A stretch of 64,000 bases of DNA from Rapana venosa. Its lineage: Eukaryota; Mollusca; Gastropoda; Neogastropoda; Muricidae. Position numbers and translations under genes: made by a program. The notes under the pieces were generated by a model. It was not told where the DNA came from. It worked only from the letters and a program-made list of their open reading frames with translations, and made no database searches. Where the stretch lies: the NCBI GenBank assembly GCA_028751875.1, contig CM054140.1, forward strand, positions 52,839,673 to 52,903,672, written 5' to 3'. Shown piece after piece: positions 10,823 to 23,139 of the stretch (position 1 is the first letter of the stretch; every line of letters starts with the position of its first letter).

Positions 10823-10972
10823 AGTTGCCAGTCTTCTAGCTCTCAGAGACATGCTGGACACTTTATGTGAGAGAAAGTGTGACAGTACACAGGCCTAAAT
10901 GAATTGCCAGGTCTCCCAGCCCACAGAGACATGCTGGACACCAAAGCTAAGAGAAAGAGTGACACTACACAG
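10823..10972. repeat. Imperfect tandem duplication, about 76-78 bp
   Basis: Two adjacent units share the order TTGCCAG, CAGAGACATGCTGGACAC, GAGAAAG, GTGACA and TACACAG. Identity is roughly 75% by eye. They are non-coding. Confidence 0.7.
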
Positions 10973-11203
10973 ACTTCAATTGGTTTCTTAAGAGAAAGTT
11001 TCAAGTGGATTACTCACAACCATGGGTATACAAAAAGATAAGTATGTTTGTCCAAACAGCACACTGTAACTTGTAGGTTGACAAAAAAACCTTAACTCTC
11101 TGTCTTTTAGAATTGCTGAAGTAAGCAACCCATGAAGTCTTAACAGGTTGAACAGTTCTTTCTAGAAGAGGGGGAGGGAAGGAAAAGGGGTTGTAGTTCA
11201 AAC

Positions 11204-11520
11204 GTTATAGTGCGCAAAGTGCACACTATAACACCCCCCAAGCTTTTAAAATGCAATGTCCTCATTGCATGCTCTGAATCAGATCAAAGAACCACCAGAT
11301 CCACATACTGAACATTCTTTCTTCTGTGACAGCGATACTGGACACTGATGAGAAGGTAACCAAACTAAGAACCTCCAAGAAACAAAGCTTATGAAAACTA
11401 AGATTTGCCCACTAGGCCCAAACCCATTAGGCCTACTTCAAAACCAATACCTCACCAACTAGCTTTACAATTGACAACACTAGGTTTACCCAGCAAAATA
11501 AGCACTTTGCACACTATAAC
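11204..11520. mobile_element. Candidate MITE with 19-bp terminal inverted repeats
   Basis: The left end GTTATAGTGCGCAAAGTGC is the reverse complement, with one mismatch, of the right end GCACTTTGCACACTATAAC at 11502-11520. The left end also folds into a subterminal hairpin (11204-11215 with 11221-11232). The 317-bp interior has no frame. This layout fits a non-autonomous DNA transposon. No clear target-site duplication is visible, so the outer limits are uncertain. Confidence 0.5.
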
Positions 11521-12004
11521 ACATACATACACATCCGTTTACATACAAACACGCTTGCATACACAGAAACACACTCTCACAGCTTTAAAGGCATGAACAC
11601 AGAACATTTTTTTTTTAAAAGCAACATGTATCTGTGGTGAAAATCTTACCAATGATCACATTCTTTTACGATGCAAAGATCTGAAAAACATCTTACCTGC
11701 CTTCCCAGTCCGTAGCTTACAGCAAGTTCTTAAAGACATTCCATTAATGAAAGAAATTGTATTGTCATTAAGCCATACTCCTATTTTCAGACTCCTTTGA
11801 TATAAGGATAGCTTCAAGTTATATGAATTGGAAAGTTAGTATTTTTGCTGTTTGATGTTTTTGGGGTTGGTTGTTTTTTTGTTGTTGTTGTTGGTTGTTT
11901 TTTTAATTTATTTTTATTTATTTATTTTTTTTTTCAGAATTCTTGTTTATGCTTTTTTCATAATAGTTGTTTATTACGATTGATTAGTTATGTGCATACC
12001 CCTC
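11521..12004. other. Unassigned DNA with T-rich tract
   Basis: Nothing recognised. A run of T-rich sequence occupies 11870-11940. Confidence 0.5.
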
Positions 12005-12224
12005 CTACCTACACACACACACACTCAAGCACGTGCGCGCGCGCACACACACACACACGCACGCACGCACGCACACACGCACGCACACACACATACACAC
12101 ACTTTCCCGTCTGATATCACTATTTAGTGGAAGGACGTTAAACTGAAGAACTACTACTACGCATAACACAAAATGTGCACGCCACACATACAGACACATA
12201 CATACGCATACACACACACTCTCC
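12005..12224. repeat. (CA)n/(CG)n-rich stretch
   Basis: Alternating CA and CG repeats, most regular at 12010-12110, then degenerate CA-rich sequence before a SINE-1 copy. Confidence 0.85.
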
Positions 12225-12452
12225 CCAAAAGTCCTTTGGATGATACTATAAACCGAGGCCCCGTGTGCAAACGCACGCTGAACATCTTGCGCACACGTTA
12301 AATCCTGTTCCACTTTTCGGAAGAGTAGGCCATTGTGTGCTAGTGGGAACAGATGACAGAATTTACAAAACCGCATACGCACAGGGACTAGGTGTAAAAA
12401 AGCACATACGTGCTTATTCCATTATTCACGATATAAAAGAATAAATAAATAA
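12225..12452 (+). mobile_element. SINE-1 copy
   Basis: The SINE-1 body runs from the GATACTATAAACCGAGGCC motif to the end ATATAAAAGAATAAATAAAT. The tRNA-like head is missing. It agrees closely with 8870-9086. Confidence 0.8.
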
Positions 12453-12581
12453 AATAAACGCACGCACTCACGCACGTACATTCACGCACAAACGCACACA
12501 CATATTGCACACACATATATTACATTCACACACGTACAAACACACACACACACATGTTACACCACGCACTCACACACACAC

Positions 12582-12690
12582 TGGGAACGGATGAAATATT
12601 TACAAACCTGCATACACACTGGGACTTGATGTAAAAAGCTCATGAGTGTTTATTCCATTATCCTCGATATAAAAGAATAAAGACATTAAA
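12582..12690 (+). mobile_element. SINE-1 3' fragment
   Basis: Only the last 110 bp of SINE-1 are present, from the TGGGAACGGATGA motif to the ATATAAAAGAATAAAG end. Confidence 0.75.
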
Positions 12691-12956
12691 AAAAAAAACA
12701 ACAACACACACATGCACTTTATACATGCCGTGTTTTCTTTGTGGCTTTCGGCTACAACTGTCAATTCAAGTCAAGTCAAGTCAAGTCAAGTCAAAAACAC
12801 TTTAATCATCCCATGAAGGGCAATTACAATACTGACAGGCACATTGATACCTATAATTATCTATCTCACAAGACACAAGAAAAATACATTTCAGATTGTT
12901 ATAAGCATTCCAAGATAGCTTAAAACAATTATCATACACAAACACAAACCCAGGTG

Positions 12957-12975
12957 CGCGCACACACACGCACCG

Positions 12976-13043
<68 letters not shown>

Positions 13044-13250
13044 AATGTAGGAATACAATGTCGTAAAAACCATTGATTGGAAAAGATATAAGCTTATTTT
13101 CTTTTACGCGTGCACGCACGTGCGCATTCACACACTCGCGCACACCCATACACACAAACACACACCAATATATGAACACAGTTGTATCACACATACACAC
13201 ACACACGTGCACCCGCGTACCATAATGACCATTATCTAGTAAAGACATAA

Positions 13251-13293
<43 letters not shown>

Positions 13294-13302
13294 ACACACA
13301 AT
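12957..13302. repeat. (CA)n arrays within the Rex1-like 3' UTR
   Basis: CA runs at 12957-13042 and 13249-13302 are separated by about 200 bp of partly CA-rich unique sequence. Confidence 0.9.
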
Positions 13303-13432
13303 TTAGAAATCATTCTTGAATACCAAAAGCAAGATACAGGAGTACTTATTTTCATTACCACACACACACAGACCCACGCACACACGCACTTGACAATCAG
13401 GGGGGTATATCAGAGAATGTAAAACTGTTCGG

Positions 13433-14746
13433 TCAGTGCTGTTTTGAATTTAGAATTCGAATGACTACTGGAACAAAGGAATTTCTTTTTCTATTTGTTT
13501 TACTGTTGGAGCACCGAAAGCGGCGTCCTGAAGGCAATAACTGAAATTCCGAAGACATAGCATGGGATGCCAAGATGGCAGTCCCTTTACGCACAAGCTC
13601 CTGATCGCAGTACGGCTTGAGATCTGTTTGTTCTTCTCCAATTACTTTTGAGCAGATCCTAACAATTCTCCGAAGACTATTCTTGTTTTTAACGCTAAGG
13701 TTGTTGTACAAACAGATGAAAGCAAAACTTAGAACACTCTCTATGTAGGACTTGTAGGACAAAGAAAGAATCTTTTTGTCAACAAACAATGAGTTAAGCT
13801 TCCTCAGAAAATACATACGTTGTTGTCCCTTTGACAATAGCGTCAGTGTTAGCATCCCGATTTAATTTGTCATAAAAAATTGTTCCCAGATACTTGTACT
13901 TCAAAACATTTTCAACTTCTTCACTATAGATAGTAACATGCTCAGAAGTGTGACCCGATCTTCTGAAATCGATAGGAAGATCTTTAGTTTTAAAAACATT
14001 TAGCTCCAGATATGCCTCATCACACCAATTGACGAAATCAGTGACGGCTGGACCATGGTTTTGGACAGATCCAGATAAGAGAGACAAAAGAGCACTGTCA
14101 TCGGCAAATTTTACAAGAAAGGAATTTTCATAGCTGCTTCTGCAATCATCTGTGTATAGAATGTACAGAAGTGGCGAGAGAACGCATCCCTGTGGAGAAC
14201 CCGTACAGGTAAATCTACCTGATGAAGATATTTTATTGGCAAAAACCCGCTGCGGTCTGTTAGTTAAAAATTCTATCAGCCAACGAACAAGTTGATAGTC
14301 TACATCAATATTTGAAAGTATTTTGTGAACAAGAACATGAGGCTGCATTGTATTGAAAGCTGAACTAAAGTCAGTAAACAATAATTATTGTGGCATAAGA
14401 GTCAGGTGCTTCTAAGTGGTTGTACAATTCGTTCAAAATGACCAGTTTGGCATCTTCGACACCTCGTCCTGTCCTGTAGGCAAACTGTAGCGGAAATAAT
14501 GAGAGATTTTATGATCTTTTCTGTTTTCATCACAAGTGATGTGAGGGCTACAGGTCTGTGACTGTCAAGAGATGTTAAATAATACTGACTTAACTGGCAT
14601 GACTTCTTGACTATGGATGGTAACATGCTCAGAAATGTGACCCGATCACTGGCATGACTCACATCACAGGCATGTTGAAAATAATCTTCATGAGGCCATA
14701 ATGAGAGAGAGGTCAGTAAAGTAGAGTCCCTTGCTTTTAACAGCAC
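13433..14746 (-). pseudogene. Rex1-like reverse transcriptase remnants
   Basis: Three minus-strand frames read in order. 14746-14402 holds degraded RT start (HRPVALTSLVMKTEKIIK). 14381-13794 holds RT motif A (YTDFSSAFNTMQPHVLV), motif B (TGSPQGCVLSPLLYILYTDD) and the active-site block VKFADDSALL. 13855-13433 is the C-terminal region ending NSFVPVVIRILNSKQH. The wording of motifs B and C resembles Rex1/Babar-type elements. It has at least two frameshifts and a 43-bp filler insertion at 14605-14647, so it is dead. Confidence 0.75.
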
Positions 14747-14804
14747 TTGCTGACTGGCTACAACTCATCTGTCAAACATTAGGAAGAGATGGTACATGAA
14801 ATTG

Positions 14805-14842
<38 letters not shown>
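14805..14842. repeat. (CA)n microsatellite
   Basis: Short CA array immediately upstream (minus strand) of the Rex1-like remnants. Confidence 0.9.
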
Positions 14843-14843
<1 letters not shown>

Positions 14844-15555
14844 CATACATGGTGAAATCTCCGTCAGCCAAAATGAGAGGTCCCTTGGCTTTAATCAGTC
14901 TTTGGAGACTTTTGGCTATCACTGTAACTAATACCTGGGTTTTTCCATCATTAAAGGGGAATTACATGATCTTATTTCTACCTTCCCTATGTCCTCCAAT
15001 TGCATGGTTAATGTGGAAGCCTTGGCAAGTTACAGAGACTTTGTTATTGGGAGCAATCGCCTTCAAAACTGTCATACTCAGTGTCGCAGATTCGTCTTTA
15101 CTGTTTATTTTCACATGCTGACAAATGTGTATTTCTGTTTGTATGTATGTATATGTGTGTATACAGATGTACACATGCATGCATAAATGAATACATACAT
15201 ACATACAATCGCTTTACATAGCGTTGTGTCTTCCATGGAATCAGCAGAATACGGCATGTCCGGAAAGGGCTCTCGACCTCAGCTTGGCTGCAAACAGCCT
15301 GGCACAAGTGGACAGCCTTGTACTTGAGAGATTATTTCCCTGTAGTGACTGCATGAGGCAGGAGATGCCTGCAGTCTACTGTACAGGCGTCCCTTAGCTC
15401 TGATGATGAAGGCAAACAATTAGCGGGGGATTAAGAATGTAGGAATATGTAATACCCTTCCTAATGACAGTGTGCCCAGAAAAGGAGACAGACAATATTC
15501 AAACAGAAAACACACACTGACATAAACAAACAAGCATATATTCACTCCCTCCACA
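14843..15555. other. Unassigned DNA
   Basis: No coding or element similarity was recognised. Short GTAT and CATA tetranucleotide runs lie near 15137-15210. Confidence 0.5.
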
Positions 15556-15775
15556 CACGGGATGGGATAGCCTAGTTCTGCAGGTGATCTGCTGGCACGG
15601 GTTCAAATCTCGTTCAAGATGATCTTTCCTCAGGAGATAGGATAACATCAGTGCCGACTCCTCTCCCCCCAAGTGCTTCGGATGAGACTATGAACCGAGG
15701 TCCCGTGTGCAAACACACACAGAATATCTGGCGCACACGTTATACCCGTTCCGGTTTTCAGAAGAGTTTCTACTC
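15556..15775 (+). mobile_element. SINE-1 with tRNA-like head, 3'-truncated
   Basis: This copy keeps the head: GGATGGGATAGCCTAGTTCT (degenerate box A) and GGGTTCAAATCTCG (box B, near 15598-15611). The GGATGAGACTATGAACCGAG body follows. It stops at about 15775, before the usual 3' half. The body is interrupted or rearranged after TTTTCAGAAGAG. Confidence 0.7.
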
Positions 15776-17545
<1,770 letters not shown>

Positions 17546-17844
17546 CGAGTTGGCCAGCCCAGTGATGCGTTTTGGGAGGGGGGCAAAAGATGTTTGACAC
17601 CGGAAGACTGCCAAACTGTCAACAATGACAGCGCACGTGCAGTCAGTGACAGGAACAGTAGCGTTGAGTTACGTGCACCCTTCGCACAGCACGCGGAAGA
17701 TAAATGTGTTGGGAGTGGGCAGGGGGAAGAATAAAAAACATTTCCGTTGCAGCAAAATGTGTATTTTGACGAGTCGTCTAATAAAGGGGAAATAAGCTCG
17801 TGTGTAAATAATACGTTCGATTTTGTAAATAACCTTTCTCTTTT

Positions 17845-19297
17845 TTGTCATGGAATGTGAATGGTTTAATTTCCAAGATCAAAGATCAAGACTTTGTTTC
17901 ATATGTTTGCAATTTTGACTTTGTGTGTTTAATCGAAACATTTATGGAATATTGTGACCCAGATTTGTTTACTGGTTACAAAGTTTTCTGTAAACCTGCT
18001 ATTAAATTTACTAAGCAGGGAAGACGTTCAGGTGGTCAAGTCGGTCTGATTAAAACTGAATTTCTACCCCATGGGCAAATGATCGAAGTGTCTTTTAGTG
18101 GTATTTGTATGTTTCTTATTGACAAACAGTTGTTTGGAACTGAAAAGAATGTTTTGTATGTCTGTGCATATGTTCCTCCTGAGGGCTCTCCATTCTATGC
18201 TCACTTTGACCTTGATAATGGTATACATGTATTGGAGGAATGTATTATCGATTGTTTACTCAAACATGATGCTTATGTTATTCTGAGTGGAGATTTAAAC
18301 AGTAGAACGTCAAATGTTGCTGAAGATTACTCACAAGATTCTTCTTTAGATGCTTTACATAAAAGTCAGTCTCTTTGGTCTGTTAATTGTTCACAAGATA
18401 TAAGTTGAATAATTATGGAAAAATGTTATTAGATATGTGTACGTCTTTAAGTTTATGTATCCTGAATGGTGTATGTAGAGGTGACCAAAATGGTCATTAC
18501 ACATACATTTCAGAGTCAGGAAGCAGTACTAATGACTACTTCATCTTTTCTAATGACCTGTATTACAGTGTGTCTGAAACCTGCCAACTGTGTGTTTCAG
18601 AACGAATCGAGTCAGACCATATGCCTGTTACATTATCAGTTACATTCCCTAGTGATAACTTGCGTAATGCAGACACCACATGTAATAACCAGACATTAGA
18701 CAAATTTGTTTGGAACAGCGATTATATGTCTGTCTTTACTGATGCCTTAAGTACAGTTACAGTTTGTGAAAGAATTGATATCGCAATCAATATGATTGAT
18801 ACCGATATAAATGCTGCACTTGATATATTTAATGAATGTATGAAAGTGTGTGCTGTGTGCATGAAAAAGTGTGTATAACTGAATACTGATAAACGACCTG
18901 ATACTTGGTTTGATTATGAATGTGTTATAAATAGAAGAAAAGTGAGGAGACTGCTGAGAAAATATCGACGTACTTTAGATGACCATGATAGGGATCAGTA
19001 TACAAGAGCTCGTCGTGAATATAAAGTTAGTGAAAAGTAAAGAGAAAAAATTCAATGCTACTTTCTTAGAAAAACTTGTAAATTCTATTCAGAATCAAAA
19101 AGAGTTTTGGAATACTATCAAAAGAGTCTCATTTCTAAAAAGAAACAGCCGAGAAATAGCATAAGTATAGATACTTGGTTTTCAACATTTTAAAGCACTG
19201 CTAGAAAAAGAAGTAGTTAACAAGGATAGGACAGATGATTTTTTACATGCTGATGATGACTGTTACATGAACCGTCCAATTTCTAGGGAAGAAGTAT
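17845..19297 (+). pseudogene. LINE-A ORF2: endonuclease and linker
   Basis: The APE-type endonuclease starts SWNVNGLISKIKD at 17845. It contains CLIETF (Glu block), YVCAYVPPEG, ILSGDLNSRTS (Asp/Asn block), NDYFIFSNDL and SERIESDHMPVTLSV (SDH block). The first frame runs 17845-18408 and the second 18387-18878, so one frameshift lies near 18400. The linker continues in pieces to NRPISREEVLFAF at 19270-19308, where the RTE-2 insertion begins. Catalytic blocks are present, but frameshifts and stops rule out activity. Confidence 0.8.
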
Positions 19298-19308
19298 TGT
19301 TTGCATTC

Positions 19309-19963
19309 TATCTATCTATCTATCTATCTATCTGTCCCGTAGTCTGACGACCGTGGGGGCACCCTCAAAGACTCAGCAACCAGTTCCCTCCATTCCTCTC
19401 TCTGTTCTGCCTTTCTCAGGGTTTTGTTGAGTTCTAGGCCTGTCCATTCACTGATGTTATCCTCCCAGCTCTTCCTTGGTCTGCCTCTTCTTCTTCCTCC
19501 TTGGACAGTGCCTTGCAAAACTGTCTTTGTAATTCCTTGGGACCTTGTGACATGCCCATACCACTTAAGTTTTACGCTTTTTCACGATCGTTAGAAGGTT
19601 CTCATGGGGTCCAATGGTTTGCGGGATTCTGTTATGCACGCTTTTGTTGCTTATGTGGTCTTGTAGGAGATGCCAAGGAGTCTCCGAAAGCATTCATCCA
19701 CTGCCTGTACTCTTCTCTCCAAATCTGCAGTCAGGGTCCATGATTCACAGGCATACAGAAATATGGATATGACAAGGGAGCGCATTAGTCTGATCTTGGA
19801 GATAAGTGAGATATTCTTGTCTCTCCAGATGGTGTTTAGTTTTGACAAAGCTGTTATTGTCTGTGCAGTCCTGCATACTACTTCTGGCTTGGATCCCTGG
19901 TCGGATACAATGGCTCCCAGGTACTTGAAGCTTTGAACTGTTTCCAAAAGACCAAACTGATGA
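19309..19963 (-). mobile_element. RTE-2 3' fragment inserted in LINE-A, with target-site duplication
   Basis: The direct repeat TGTTTGCATTC flanks it at 19298-19308 and 19964-19974. On the minus strand it encodes the RT thumb (QSFKYLGAIVSDQGSKPE; LYACESWTLTADLERR) and, after a frame break, the basic C-terminus RRRGRPRKSWEDNI. It ends in a (GATA)n tail at 19309-19333. This is a classic 5'-truncated retrotransposition event. It shares its last 280 bp with the fragment at 2946-3224. Confidence 0.9.
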
Positions 19964-19974
19964 TGTTTGCATTC

Positions 19975-21000
19975 AGAAAACTTAAAAACAGTAAGGCTCC
20001 TGGCCCTGATGGCATAATTAGCGAAATGTACAAGAACTCAAATGAACAGGTCATACAGTTTTTTAAAAGTTGTTTAATGCTTTGTTTGATAATGGAATCT
20101 TTCCAGAAACATGGACAGAGTCAGTTGTCTTAATATTGTTTAAAAAAGGTAATATTAATGACCCCAATAATTACAGGGGCATTTATCTCAGTAATGTTAG
20201 CAGTAAGTTGTTTAGTACTATAATTAATCATAGATTACAGGAATGGGTGCAGGAAAATAATATCACTGGGGACCATCAGGAAGAATATAAAAAAGGATAC
20301 TCAACAATAGATCATATGTTTGCCTTGCTAGCTTTAGTACAGAAACACTTTTCTTCTAATCGTAAATTGTATGTTGCCTTCATTGACTTTGAGAAGGCCT
20401 TTGACTTGATAAACAGAAACCTACTATGGCCTATCTTACATAAAAATGGGGTGAATGGGAAATTATATACATGTATTCAAAGTATAGGGGACGTGATAGC
20501 TCAGTGGTCGGAGCACTCGCTTTCCCCCAGCCAAGTTAAGCAGCGTCGAGCGTGGTTACCTGTTGGATGGGTGACCGTTTGTGCGCCTTGGCTTCAGTAC
20601 AGTTCCCCCAGTTCACCCAGCTGTAAATGGGTACCTGCCCTCTTTAGGGTCAGGGAAGGTAAAGCAGCGAGGGAGAGGAGATGGGCGCCGCCCTCAATAT
20701 GCTGGCCCTAGAGAAGTGAGGTCTCTGACGCCTCGCTCCCCTACGACCTTATAGGTTATGGAACTCCTTTACCTTTTTTTTAATTCAAAGTATGTATGAA
20801 AATATGAAATGTAAGGTAAGGTGTGGAGCTGCACTGACAGATTATGTTAAATGTACAGCAGGAGTGAAACAAGGTGAAGTGTGCAGTCCCATCTTATTTT
20901 CGCTTTTTATTAATGAACTGGATGAAAATGTTATACAAAATGGAAGACATGGTTTGTTTGTTTTTTTGATGTGTTTGAATTGTTTATCCTTCTATTAGCA
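19975..21000 (+). pseudogene. LINE-A ORF2: reverse transcriptase
   Basis: The RT begins RKLKNSKAPGPDGIISEMY and continues through FKKGNINDPNNYRGIYLSNV, then YSTIDHMFALLALVQ. Motif A is VAFIDFEKAFDLINRNLLW. After the SINE at 20486-20782 the frame resumes with MYENMKCKVRCGAALTDYV and motif B GVKQGEVCSPILFSLFINEL. The FADD block (motif C) is lost or scrambled near 20950-21000, where the sequence turns T-rich. A frameshift lies near 20075. The element is inactive. Confidence 0.85.
20486..20782 (+). mobile_element. Chimeric tRNA-like / 5S rRNA-like SINE
   Basis: The direct repeat ATTCAAAGTAT flanks it at 20475-20485 and 20783-20793. The head starts GGGGACGTGATAGCTCAGTG, with a tRNA-type box A TAGCTCAGTGG at 20497-20507. 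Next comes a stretch matching the internal control region of metazoan 5S rRNA: AAGTTAAGCAGCGTCGAGC (box A, 20533-20551) and TTGGATGGGTGACCG (intermediate element and box C, 20563-20577). The body contains GTAAATGGGTACCTGCC and ends CTTTACC plus T-run. Pol III SINEs with 5S heads are known as the SINE3 class. A tRNA box A placed ahead of the 5S part is unusual. Confidence 0.85.
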
Positions 21001-21041
21001 GCGCAGACGACGGTATTTTATTATCAGAGACAATAATTGGT

Positions 21042-22295
21042 TTGCAAACACAACTTAACAACTTGCAACGTGCTGCTACCTCACTGCAGTTAAAAGTAAA
21101 AATGAAGACAAGTAATATTATTGTATTTAGAAAGGGGGTATACTTAGGGGCAAGGGAAAGATGGACTTACAATAGGGAAATAATGCCGGTAGTTAATGCT
21201 TATAAGTATCTAGGAATATTTTTTACTACTCAACTGAGCTTTGTGTCTGCACGTAAAGATCTCGCCAGCAGGGCAAAAAAACTCACTGTTATGTATAATG
21301 AAAAGATTATCTACATTAAACAATTCGTCCTTAAAATTATTACTTAAAATGTTTGATTCACGAATCCAGCCTGTTGTACAGTATGGCTCTGAGCTGTGAG
21401 GGTTAAACAAAGCAGCACTCTGCTGTAAATCTGTTCATTTGTTTGCCTTGAAAAAGTTTTTAGCTGTAGAAAGGCGTACACCAAATGATCTGGTGTACGG
21501 TAAAACTGGTAGATTTCTTTTATATATTAATTCTGCAGTCCAATGCATACGTTACTGGATTAAGATTCTGCAGATGGAAGACAGTCGAATACCTTTTAAA
21601 GCCTACAAAATGTTGTTTGAATTAGATGTTAGGGGTAAAATAAACTGGGTAACTGATGTGCGCATTTGTCAATGTGAATATGGCTTTGGTGATATATGGT
21701 TAGATCAGGGCGTTGGAAATACAGATGTATTCATAAAAAATTTTCGTCAGCGCTTAGTAGATTGTAGATGGCTGAAATGGAATGATCATATTCAGAATAG
21801 CGAAAGATTTAATCTGTATAGGACTTTTTGTAGTAATCATGAAATAAAGCTGCATTTAACCTCTAGCATGGAGAGATATATAAAAATTATAGTGACAAGA
21901 TTTAGATGGGCGTGTCAAATCTGGCAACCAATCACAATAGGTATAAGCCATATGATCCCACTAAGTTAATTTGTCCTTTATGTGGATGGGAGAAAGATGA
22001 TGAAGTACATTTTGTTTTATGTTGCCCTGCCTTAAATAGACTGAGACAGCAGTTTACGCGCTTTGATTTGTCTTTGCAAGATATAGCGCTATATAAGTTC
22101 CATTTATTATTATTATTATTTATCCCAGTGAAATATTATCAACAACCATGTATGTTCAAGCTAAGTTTGTTGATGGCATGTACAAAGCATACTGATGTTC
22201 GTAATTTTTCTCTTTTTCTGTATGAAGCATTTAAGCTTCGAGATACTGCAACGTCATGGATAATTGCTGTTCAACATGTTGTTAACTGTGACTGA
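21042..22295 (+). pseudogene. LINE-A ORF2: C-terminal region
   Basis: Pieces read SNIIVFRKGVYLGARERW, VVNAYKYLGIFFTTQLSF (RT thumb), then RRTPNDLVYGKTGRFLLYIN and WLDQGVGNTDVFIKNFRQR. A zinc-knuckle-like segment CPLCGWEKDDEVHFVLCCPA lies near 21970. The same order occurs in copies 2 and 3. It is broken at 21345-21440 by frameshifts and at 22057 by an L2-like tail. Confidence 0.75.
22057..22128 (+). mobile_element. Solo L2-like 3' tail inserted in LINE-A
   Basis: About 70 bp reads CGCGCTTTGATTTGTCTTTG, then GATATAGCGCTATATAAG, then (TTA)n. It interrupts the LINE-A frame between RLRQQF and IPVKYYQQP. Only the extreme 3' end of the L2-like LINE is present, as in an abortive retrotransposition. 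The possible duplication is only TTTA. Confidence 0.75.
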
Positions 22296-22397
22296 TGCAT
22301 TGTTTTTTGTTATGTTCTTCGAGATACTGCAACGTCATAGATGATTGTTGTTCAACATGTTGTTGACTGTGACTGATGCATTGTTTTTTGTTATGTT
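22236..22397 (+). repeat. 81-bp tandem duplication at LINE-A 3' end
   Basis: Unit 1 is 22236-22316 and unit 2 is 22317-22397, with four mismatches by eye. Unit 1 carries the last LINE-A codons and stop, and unit 2 is in the 3' UTR. Confidence 0.9.
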
Positions 22398-22497
22398 CTT
22401 TTATCGAGTGTTATTGTACTTCTTTTCTTTCACCAACCCCTTCATGAAGGGCGGTGGCCTAAACATGAATAAATAATCCGAATCCGAATTCGAATCC

Positions 22498-22890
22498 CTC
22501 TCTCTCTCTCTTTCTGTCTCGCTCTCTCTGTTTCTCCGTTTCTGTTTCTCTCTCTGGCTCTGTCTGTCTGTCTGTCTCTCTCTCTTTACTTTTTCTCCTA
22601 TTGTCTGTCTCTATTTAATCCTCATCTACCCGAGCGTGGTATCTTCCTTTGTCTCTTTTTCTCCCCCTCTCTCTTTTCCCCTTTATCTTCTCGCTGGCGT
22701 GCGCACGAGTAGAGAAGTAAGTGAAGACTGTCCAACTTTGCTGGTTGGCACATGACATGACCAAGGCCGTGCCAACATAACTGCACTAATAGGTCACCAG
22801 AGTAATGTGAGGTGGAAACCAAATCAGGCAATATATATATATGTATATATATTATATAATATATATTTTATATATATATATATATTAAAT
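22498..22890. other. CT-rich and unassigned DNA, then (AT)n
   Basis: Degenerate CT/TCTG repeats (22498-22610) are followed by about 200 bp with no similarity. A TA array lies at 22832-22886. Confidence 0.6.
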
Positions 22891-23029
22891 CTGTGTGCGT
22901 GCGTGAAAAGAGAGGGAGAGACAGGCGGATGGAGAGACAGAGACAGAAACAGAGAGAGCATTTTGTTCTTCAGAGAGTTGAGAAAAGTATTAAAAAAAAC
23001 AACAAAGAAAGAGAGACAGACAGACAGTG

Positions 23030-23051
23030 CAAGCGAGCGAGCGAGCGAGCG

Positions 23052-23135
<84 letters not shown>
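23030..23135. repeat. (GCGA)n-(GA)n microsatellite
   Basis: Short AGCG tetranucleotide run merging into about 80 bp of GA. Confidence 0.95.

Positions 23136-23139
<4 letters not shown>

Larger units (their letters stand above)
9087..11203. other. Unassigned 2.1-kb region
   Basis: No coding similarity was found on either strand. It contains a GA array, a G-run and a 76-bp duplication, listed separately. On the minus strand a GCTGTAAGTAAG splice-donor-like site (near 10240) lies downstream of a TTTTAAAG box (near 10368). This would suit a promoter with a first exon or an LTR leader, but the evidence is weak. Confidence 0.4.
12767..14746 (-). mobile_element. Rex1-like LINE (CR1 superfamily), 5'-truncated
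   Basis: On the minus strand the ORF2 remnants (14746-13433) are followed by a 3' UTR rich in CA repeats. It ends at a (TTGAC)n tail at 12767-12796, the kind of short tandem tail expected at a LINE 3' end. Linking the tail to this ORF is inferred from orientation and order. The start of RT and the endonuclease are missing. Confidence 0.65.

Noticed and set aside
20533..20577. Genuine 5S rRNA gene
   Set aside because: Only the internal control region is present. The 5' part is tRNA-like, the 3' part is a SINE body, and the whole is bounded by a target-site duplication.
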